Part shown: piece by piece, positions 58,359-64,000 of the stretch
Position numbering within the stretch: position 1 is the stretch's first letter
Layout of the letters: every line of letters starts with the position of its first letter
Assembly: GCF_020165985.1 (NCBI RefSeq)
Contig: NZ_JAIUKZ010000004.1
Span: 62,001-126,000 of the forward strand
From: Bacillus sp. RAR_GA_16
GTDB lineage: Bacteria; Bacillota; Bacilli; Bacillales; Guptibacillaceae
Direction: 5' to 3'
Length of the DNA stretch: 64,000 nt
Notes under the pieces: generated by a model
Databases searched by the model: none
What the model saw: the letters and a program-made list of their open reading frames with translations, nothing else
Told to the model about the DNA's origin: nothing
Position numbers and translations under genes: made by a program

Positions 58359-59195
58359 ATGAAGAAGATTCGCGTACTGATAGCAAAGCCCGGTCTTGAC
58401 GGTCACGATCGAGGAGCTCTCGTTATTGCTCAAGCCCTTCGAGATTATGGAATGGAAGTCATCTATACAGGTTTAAGACAAACGCCACAACAAATCGTTG
58501 CTGCTGCCATTCAAGAAGATGTGGATGCCATTGGATTGTCCTGTTTGTCAGGAGCACATAACGAATTATTCCCTGAAATTGTTTCATTGTTAGAACAGCG
58601 TGAGGCGGGGGATATTATCGTTGTAGGAGGCGGGGTAATTCCCTGGGAGGACATCCCATTCTTAGAATCAAAAGGAATTCAAAAAGTATTTACCCCGGGA
58701 ACTCCAACAAAAGACACGGCCATTTTTATAGAAAAAGCCGTGTATGAGCGAGATGGAATTGATCAGTCCATAAAAGAACCGCCTAAGAAAATTGATCATA
58801 TCGGAATTGCTGTGTCTTCATTAGAAGAAGCGCTTCCCTTTTATGTGAATCAACTTCATTTGAAATTAGAAGCAATTGAAGAAGTAGTTTCAGAAGGTGT
58901 GAAGGTAGCGTTCTTGAAGATTGGCGAATCAAGGATTGAGCTACTAGAACCCATTGGAGATTCAAGTCCGATTGCTTCATTTATTCGTAAAAAAGGAGAA
59001 GGCATTCATCATATTGCGCTTGCAGCTGATCAAATTGAAGACAGGTTACATGAGCTTTCAAAAAATGGAGTGAAACTGATTCATGAAACGCCTGTGAAAG
59101 GTGCTGGTGGAGCGAATATTGCATTTCTGCATCCTAAATCAGCAGGAGGGGTACTATACGAACTTTGTAGTAAAGCGACGAAGGAGGCAGAATAA
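58359..59195 (+). CDS. Fusion: B12-binding mutase subunit and methylmalonyl-CoA epimerase
   Basis: 278 residues with two domains. Residues about 1-130 are a cobalamin-binding domain: IRVLIAKPGLDGHDRGALVIAQAL with the axial His in DGHDRG, IGLSCLSGAHNELFPEIVSLL, GDIIVVGGGVIPWEDI and FTPGT. Residues about 145-275 are a vicinal-oxygen-chelate domain like methylmalonyl-CoA epimerase: KIDHIGIAVSSLEEALPFYVNQL, ESRIELLEPI, GEGIHHIALAADQIEDRL, LHPKSAGGVLYELCS, with metal His and Glu. The epimerase and the mutase act on adjacent steps, so fusion makes sense. In B. subtilis yqjC is a free epimerase. Start at ATG 58359 (GGGGAGTGG upstream). Confidence 0.92.
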   Translation: MKKIRVLIAKPGLDGHDRGALVIAQALRDYGMEVIYTGLRQTPQQIVAAAIQEDVDAIGLSCLSGAHNELFPEIVSLLEQREAGDIIVVGGGVIPWEDIPFLESKGIQKVFTPGTPTKDTAIFIEKAVYERDGIDQSIKEPPKKIDHIGIAVSSLEEALPFYVNQLHLKLEAIEEVVSEGVKVAFLKIGESRIELLEPIGDSSPIASFIRKKGEGIHHIALAADQIEDRLHELSKNGVKLIHETPVKGAGGANIAFLHPKSAGGVLYELCSKATKEAE

Positions 59196-60742
59196 TGGAC
59201 ATGTACGATAAAATCAATGAATTGTACGATCGGCGAAGAGAAGTAGAGCTTGGCGGTGGGGATGAACGTATAGCTAAACAACATGAAAAAGGTAAGTTAA
59301 CAGCTCGGGAGCGAATTGACTTACTTGTAGACAAGGGGACGTTTGTTGAGCTTAATTCTTTCATTGAACACCGTTCATTGGATTTTGGAATGGCAGATTT
59401 AAAGGCGCCTGGCGAAGGGGTCGTGACAGGCTATGGGAAAGTGAATGGTCGTCCAATCTATCTTTTTGCACAGGATTTCACCGTTTTTGGAGGTGCCCTG
59501 GGTGAGATGCATGCCCAAAAAATAGCTCATGTGATGGATTTAGCAGCACGCAATGGTGCGCCAATTATCGGTCTGAATGACTCTGGAGGTGCGAGAATTC
59601 AAGAAGGTGTGGTATCATTGGATGGGTATGGACACATCTTTTACCGTAACGCGATCTATTCTGGAGTAGTTCCACAGATCTCGGTTATTATGGGTCCATG
59701 CGCAGGTGGAGCTGTCTATTCTCCTGCAATAACTGATTTTGTATTTATGGTAGAAGATACAAGCCAGATGTTTATTACTGGTCCCAAAGTAATTGAAACA
59801 GTTACACGTGAGAAGATTACAGCTGAGGACCTTGGTGGAGCAAAAGTCCATCGGTCCAAAAGTGGTAATGCCCACTTTACAGGCAAGACTGAAGAAGAAG
59901 TGCTTGCAAGCGTTCGCGATTTGATCAGTTATTTACCGTTAAATAACGAAGAGAAAAGTCCTATTATAAAAAGTGATGAACGCGATGATTTTTGTGCCGA
60001 TCTTGCCGATCTTGTTCCATTTGATGCGACCAGGCCATATGATGTTAGAACGGTGATTGATGCAGTAGTAGATAAAGATTCATTTCTTGAAGTACAAAAA
60101 TATTTTGCGAAAAACATTGTTATTGGTTTTGCAAGAATAAAAGGCGAGACAGTAGGAATGGTCTGCAATCAGCCCAAAGTAATGGCTGGTGGACTCGATA
60201 TTGATTCTTCTGACAAGCTTTCACGCTTTATTCGGTTCTGTGATTCTTTTAATATTCCATTGATTACGTTTGAAGATGTTACAGGCTTTTTCCCAGGAAT
60301 CAAACAGGAGCACGGTGGCATTATCCGTCATGGAGCTAAAATCCTTTATGCTTACTCAGAAGCAACCGTACCGAAAATTACGGTCATACTAAGAAAAGCA
60401 TATGGTGGAGCTTATGTAGCTTTAAATTCCAAATCCATTGGAGCAGACCTCGTCTATGCCTGGCCAAATGCAGAAATTGCCGTGATGGGCCCAGAAGGCG
60501 CCGCCAACGTCATTTTTGCGAGAGAAATTAATGAGAGTGATGATCCAGAAGCAACAAGAGCCGCAAAGATTGAAGAATATCGTGAGAAGTTCGCGAACCC
60601 ATACATAGCTGCTTCACGAGGGATGGTTGATGACGTCATCGATCCAAGAGAGACGAGAAAGAAGCTGATTGAAGCGCTCGAATTAATGCAGAATAAGAAG
60701 GAAGATCGTCCAAAGAAGAAGCACGGCAATATCCCGCTTTAA
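59195..60742 (+). CDS. yqjD: Acyl-CoA carboxylase, carboxyltransferase subunit (propionyl-CoA type)
   Basis: 515 residues with paired crotonase-like domains: EHEKGKLTARERIDLL-type start, QDFTVFGGALGEMHAQKIAHVMDLA, LNDSGGARIQEGV (oxyanion loop), PCAGGAVYSPAITDF, FEDVTGFFPGIKQEHGGIIRHGAK and KAYGGAYVALNSKSIGAD. It is the beta (transcarboxylase) part of propionyl-CoA or acetyl-CoA carboxylases; its place with the mutase and epimerase favours propionyl-CoA. No biotin carboxylase or biotin carrier lies in the cluster. Its ATG overlaps the previous stop by one base. Confidence 0.92.
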   Translation: MDMYDKINELYDRRREVELGGGDERIAKQHEKGKLTARERIDLLVDKGTFVELNSFIEHRSLDFGMADLKAPGEGVVTGYGKVNGRPIYLFAQDFTVFGGALGEMHAQKIAHVMDLAARNGAPIIGLNDSGGARIQEGVVSLDGYGHIFYRNAIYSGVVPQISVIMGPCAGGAVYSPAITDFVFMVEDTSQMFITGPKVIETVTREKITAEDLGGAKVHRSKSGNAHFTGKTEEEVLASVRDLISYLPLNNEEKSPIIKSDERDDFCADLADLVPFDATRPYDVRTVIDAVVDKDSFLEVQKYFAKNIVIGFARIKGETVGMVCNQPKVMAGGLDIDSSDKLSRFIRFCDSFNIPLITFEDVTGFFPGIKQEHGGIIRHGAKILYAYSEATVPKITVILRKAYGGAYVALNSKSIGADLVYAWPNAEIAVMGPEGAANVIFAREINESDDPEATRAAKIEEYREKFANPYIAASRGMVDDVIDPRETRKKLIEALELMQNKKEDRPKKKHGNIPL

Positions 60743-60766
60743 ACCGAATTCTAGGAGGCATACATC

Positions 60767-61888
60767 ATGATTAATGAACAAAGACTAGTTGACGAATTTT
60801 TAGAGCTCGTTCAAATCGATTCTGAAACGAAACATGAGAAGAAAATTGCTGCCATTTTAAAAGAAAAATTCACTTCGCTTGGTGTAGAAGTAGAAGAAGA
60901 TGACGCTGCAGACAAAACGGAGCATGAGGCAGGAAATCTCATTTGCACGCTTAAAGGAACCGTTGAAAAAGCAGATCCAATTTATTTCACTTCCCATATG
61001 GATACAGTTGTACCAGGGAAAGGCGTTAAGCCAACGATCAAAGACGGATACGTTGTAACAGATGGAACAACCATTCTTGGAGCGGACGATAAAACAGGCT
61101 TGGCTGCTATGTTTGAAGCTATTCGCGTCTTAAAAGAGCAAAACATAGAACATGGGACGATTCAATTTATTATTACCGTCGGAGAAGAATCAGGGCTACA
61201 AGGTGCAAAAGTGCTTGACCCAGAGAAGCTAATTGCCAAATTTGGTTATGCGCTTGATAGTGACGGTGAAGTTGGTAAAATCATCACAGCTGCTCCAACG
61301 CAAGCAAAAATAAAAGCGACCATTTATGGGAAAACAGCTCATGCAGGGGTTGCACCAGAAAAAGGCGTTTCAGCGATTACAATGGCAGCTAAATCAATTG
61401 CGAAAATGCCGCTTGGCCGCTTAGATGATGAAACTACAGCCAATATTGGTCGATTTGAGGGTGGTTCTCAAACGAATATTGTTTGTGATTATGTGGAAGT
61501 ACTAGCTGAAGCACGCTCACTCGTTCCTGAAAAAATGGAAGCGCAAGTCGAGAAAATGAAACAGGCTTTTGAAAAAACGGCTTCAGAAATGGGTGGTTCC
61601 GTAGATCTTGATATTAAGGTGATGTACCCTGGTTTCAAGTTTAATGATGGTGACTATGTTGTTGAAGTAGCAAAAAAAGCAATGGAAAAGATTGGCCGTT
61701 CTCCTGAACTATTAACAAGTGGTGGTGGAAGTGATGCCAATGTCATTGCGGGTCACGGCATTCCTACAGTCAACCTGGCTGTTGGTTATGAAGAAATTCA
61801 TACTACAAATGAACGTATGCCTGTAAAAGAACTTGTAAAGGTATCTGAAGCAGTTGTTTCAATTATTAAAGAAGTTGCCAACGCATAA
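60767..61888 (+). CDS. yqjE: M20 family tripeptidase-like peptidase YqjE
   Basis: 373-residue zinc aminopeptidase of the PepT/YqjE type. Metal ligands: HMD in TSHMDTVVPGKG (about 78), catalytic Asp close by, GADDKTGLA (about 108), catalytic Glu and ligand in GEESGLQG (about 140), and DSDGEVG and HTTNER downstream. The dimer domain runs about 185-295. GGAGG precedes the ATG. It probably trims tripeptides and serves amino acid recycling, which fits the catabolic genes around. A terminator follows. Confidence 0.9.
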   Translation: MINEQRLVDEFLELVQIDSETKHEKKIAAILKEKFTSLGVEVEEDDAADKTEHEAGNLICTLKGTVEKADPIYFTSHMDTVVPGKGVKPTIKDGYVVTDGTTILGADDKTGLAAMFEAIRVLKEQNIEHGTIQFIITVGEESGLQGAKVLDPEKLIAKFGYALDSDGEVGKIITAAPTQAKIKATIYGKTAHAGVAPEKGVSAITMAAKSIAKMPLGRLDDETTANIGRFEGGSQTNIVCDYVEVLAEARSLVPEKMEAQVEKMKQAFEKTASEMGGSVDLDIKVMYPGFKFNDGDYVVEVAKKAMEKIGRSPELLTSGGGSDANVIAGHGIPTVNLAVGYEEIHTTNERMPVKELVKVSEAVVSIIKEVANA

Positions 61889-61902
61889 GTAAGAAAATGT
61901 TT

Positions 61903-61938
61903 AGAACATTGTCGGTTTTCGACAATGTTCTCTTTTTT
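61903..61938 (+). terminator. Terminator after yqjE
   Basis: AGAACATTGTC (61903-61913) pairs with GACAATGTTCT (61921-61931), followed by CTTTTTT. Confidence 0.9.
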
Positions 61939-62025
61939 GTTACAGCTACCTCCGTGGCAACACTTCTATATTATGTTAAAATAAATAGGTATAATGACAA
62001 TTATTGAAGTGGAAGCGGTGTTAAA

Positions 62026-62514
62026 ATGGACTCTATTCAAACTCACAAACTAATGAATTATATGCGTGGCACATATAAGGTTTTGGAAAATGAATGGCAA
62101 AAAAATGCGAGGGAAATTGGTCTAACGCAAGCTGAACAACATGTGATGTGGATCGTTTATTTGGAGGAAGAAGTAACGATTACAAAAATCTCAGAAATTG
62201 GCCTTTGGGACGTTTCAACGGTCATGCAGGTATTAAAACGTTTGAAAAACAAACGATTTGTTAAACTTGAAAAGAAAGCCAATGATCGACGAGTATCTTA
62301 CGTGACCTTAACGGAAGAAGGGCAAACGAAAGTGGAAGCAAGTACTCAGTATTCTTATGCTGTCATGAATTACCTTGAAGAGTATCGGTCAAAATCAGTT
62401 GAAAATGCTGAATTTCTTGATGCGATGTACGAATTTCAAATGGAATTCAATCAGTACTTTCACGGAAGTGAATTTGTAAAATGGGTTGAAAGGAAGAAAG
62501 TACCGACTACGTAA
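62026..62514 (+). CDS. MarR family regulator, Hpr/ScoC-like
   Basis: 162 residues, winged helix-turn-helix of the MarR family: WQKNAREIGLTQAEQHVMWIVYLEEEVTITKISEIGLWDVSTVMQVLKRLKNKRFVKLEKKANDRRVSYVTLTEEG, with NDRRVSYVTLT as the wing. The pattern EHxILWI and the ISEI...DVSTVMQVLKRL block resemble Hpr/ScoC, the transition-state repressor of protease and sporulation genes. B. subtilis ScoC is about 200 residues; this protein is shorter, so it may be a distinct Hpr-family paralogue. Not present at this position in B. subtilis. Confidence 0.75.
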   Translation: MDSIQTHKLMNYMRGTYKVLENEWQKNAREIGLTQAEQHVMWIVYLEEEVTITKISEIGLWDVSTVMQVLKRLKNKRFVKLEKKANDRRVSYVTLTEEGQTKVEASTQYSYAVMNYLEEYRSKSVENAEFLDAMYEFQMEFNQYFHGSEFVKWVERKKVPTT

Positions 62515-62539
62515 GACAGGAGACCTCTCCTGTCTTTTT
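62514..62539 (+). terminator. Terminator after the MarR-family gene
   Basis: AGACAGGAGA (62514-62523) pairs with TCTCCTGTCT (62526-62535), followed by TTTT. Confidence 0.8.
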
Positions 62540-62609
62540 AGCATGAGTGACAGGCACTACCCGAATGAGGGCGAACGGTGTCGATTAAAGGGTTAAGGAG
62601 CTGTATGGA

Positions 62610-63891
62610 ATGAAGCGGAGTGCAATGGGAAGAGGAAGAGTTATTTTTCATGTGGATATGAATAGTTTTTATGCGTCTGTGGAAGTCGCTCATAATCCAA
62701 AACTTCGAGGGAAGCCCCTTGCCATTGCCGGGAATGTAGAAGAAAGGCGAGGGAATCGTCGTGACGAGTAGCTATGAAGCGAGAAAGAAAGGTGTGAAAA
62801 CAACGATGCCGGTTTGGGAAGCGAAGAAGCATTGTCCTGAACTACTTGTTATGCCGCCTAATTTTCCACTTTACCGGCAGACGTCTCTCCAGATCTTTGA
62901 ACTATTAGAATCTTATACCCCCCTTGTGCAACCAGTTTCTATTGATGAAGGCTATTTAGACATTACAGAAGACTGTGGTGACAGGAATCCGATTGAGATT
63001 GCAAAGGAGATTCAAAGACGCATCCATGCTGAAATTGGTATTCCTTGTAGCATTGGAATTGCGCCGAATAAATTTCTAGCAAAGATGGCTTCAGATATGA
63101 AAAAACCGTTAGGGATTACCATCCTTCGTAAGCGAGAGCTAGATCAATTACTCTGGCCGCTTGATGTTGGTGAAATGCACGGAGTAGGAAAGAAAACGAA
63201 AGAAAAATTACTTGAGTTAAACATTAAAACCATTTATGACCTAGCTCATGCGAATGAACTCCAACTTGAAATGAAGCTAGGTATCAATGGCAAGCGGTTA
63301 TATGAGCGTGCAAACGGTCGAGATGATCGACCTGTCGATCCAGATGCGATTGATGAGTTTAAGAGTGTTGGGAATTCCACCACGTTCCCCGAAGACCTTC
63401 TGGATCACCACCGAATCCATACCGCACTTACAAACTTATCTGATTCCGTTGCTAAGCGGATGTCTAAAAAGAATGTGTTAAGTTTTAATATACAGCTAAC
63501 CATACGTTACAACGATCGAACAACCGTTACAAGAAGTAGAAAACTTCAAAACCCTATCTCGCAATCTTCAGATATCCTTGAGGCTGCTCAAGCTCTCTTT
63601 GAAAAGAATTGGTCAGGACAGCCGATTCGATTACTTGGCATCACAGGGCAGCAGCTTGTCAATCGAAAGGAGGCGACTGTTCAACTAGATTTATTTTCCT
63701 TTGAAGCAGACTCAAAACGAGAACAGTTGCAGAATACAATCGGTACGATTCGTTCGAAATATGGGGAAGGAGCGCTTCTTAAAGGAAATCAACTTGGTAA
63801 GGATGCAAGTCATAAATTACGAGATGAAAAGAGACGAGGAACAAGCCTTGATCGGGATTTTCTGTGGAAGTATAAGCAAGATAAAGAGTAA
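62610..63891 (+). CDS. polY1: Y-family DNA polymerase (Pol IV/PolY1), one frameshift
   Basis: Error-prone translesion polymerase. First frame: ATG 62610 (AAGGAG upstream), [29 protein letters not shown] with the first catalytic Asp. The frame breaks at about 62754; removing one A from GAATC at 62753-62757 gives [27 protein letters not shown] and a 426-residue protein. The second frame holds [10 protein letters not shown] (catalytic Asp-Glu), [45 protein letters not shown] (helix-hairpin-helix thumb) and the little-finger domain, and a C-terminal QLDLFSFE that resembles the beta-clamp binding peptide (QLxLF). Known family reads through this site without a break, so the gene is otherwise intact. 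Confidence 0.9.
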
Positions 63892-63922
63892 GTGATCCCT
63901 CGTCTAAAAAGGAGCTGTCAAT

Positions 63923-64000
63923 ATGAAGATCGTTGATAAGATGCAACTTGTTCAACATGAAATGAAGACAGTATTAATTGGAAAAGAAAAAACGATTGAG
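63923..64000 (+). CDS. Start of a MoxR-type AAA ATPase (partial)
   Basis: ATG 63923 with AAAAAGGAG upstream opens a frame of 26 codons to the window end: MKIVDKMQLVQHEMKTVLIGKEKTIE. The block V-IGKEKTIE resembles the start of MoxR family ATPases (VIGQEEVIE), which are chaperone-like ATPases for von Willebrand domain proteins. Too short to be certain. Confidence 0.5.
   Translation, partial: MKIVDKMQLVQHEMKTVLIGKEKTIE

Noticed and set aside
9717-62757. Programmed ribosomal frameshifting as the cause of the seven breaks
   Set aside because: The shared GAATC falls in different codon phases and is not accompanied by slippery runs, stop-codon placement or a downstream stimulator; the genes do not use recoding in known relatives.
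1-64000. tRNA, rRNA, CRISPR array, insertion sequence or prophage
   Set aside because: No cloverleaf with CCA-type ends, rRNA core sequences, regular spacer repeats, transposase, integrase or phage genes were seen on either strand.

Overview
The window is a contiguous piece of chromosome from a low-GC, endospore-forming member of the Bacillaceae. This is shown by a complete spoIIIA operon, spoIVB and spo0A, AGGAGG-type ribosome binding sites, frequent TTG and GTG starts, and gene order that follows the yqh-yqi-yqj part of the Bacillus subtilis chromosome almost throughout. A large structured RNA that I identify as OLE RNA, followed by its partner gene oapA, points to the alkaliphilic, halophilic or otherwise extremophilic Bacillaceae rather than to B. 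subtilis itself. I see no rRNA, tRNA, insertion sequence, prophage or CRISPR array.

Layout. 1-8.1 kb: end of aroK, yqzE, the leftward yqhG/yqhH pair, a tandem glycine riboswitch driving gcvT-gcvPA-gcvPB, and leftward yqhL. 8.2-18.2 kb: lipM, a class II (B12-dependent) ribonucleotide reductase with NrdR boxes, mntR, a patatin, yqhP, yqhQ, yqhR, aroQ, pepQ and efp. 18.2-20.8 kb: an inserted ABC exporter/TetR module whose promoter is bracketed by two 20-bp operators. 20.8-26.3 kb: yqhV and spoIIIAA-AH. 26.3-31.9 kb: accB-accC-yqhY-nusB-xseA-xseB-ispA. 31.95-36.7 kb: OLE RNA, oapA, dxs, tlyA and ahrC. 36.7-40.9 kb: recN, spoIVB and spo0A with a sigma-H promoter and an 0A box. 41-51.6 kb: yqzF and the sigma-54-dependent bkd regulon for branched-chain keto acid breakdown. 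51.7-56.5 kb: brxB, an arginine-type ABC transporter behind ARG boxes, yqjA, an L,D-transpeptidase, and a 30-codon Prli42-like gene. 56.7-61.9 kb: methylmalonyl-CoA mutase, a B12-domain/epimerase fusion, a carboxyltransferase and a tripeptidase. 62-64 kb: an Hpr-like regulator, DNA polymerase Y and the start of a MoxR-type ATPase.

The genes form connected pathways. LipM supplies the octanoyl/lipoyl arm used by the glycine cleavage system and by the branched-chain dehydrogenase (BkdB). The bkd genes produce acyl-CoAs, including propionyl-CoA precursors, and the 56.7-60.7 kb cluster can interconvert propionyl-CoA, methylmalonyl-CoA and succinyl-CoA. Two enzymes here, NrdJ and the mutase, need adenosylcobalamin. 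AhrC, encoded at 36.2 kb, probably controls the art transporter at 52.4 kb.

The strongest unexplained signal is that six genes carry seven single-base frameshifts (nrdJ twice, oapA, ahrC, spoIVB, artP, polY). In every case the reading frame and the family-like protein are restored by removing one A from GAATC, that is, by restoring GATC. This looks like a motif-specific sequencing artefact at (possibly methylated) GATC sites, or much less likely a site-specific mutational process. It means these genes should not be called pseudogenes from this sequence alone. Gene identities rest on reading the translations and gene order; no database search was run.
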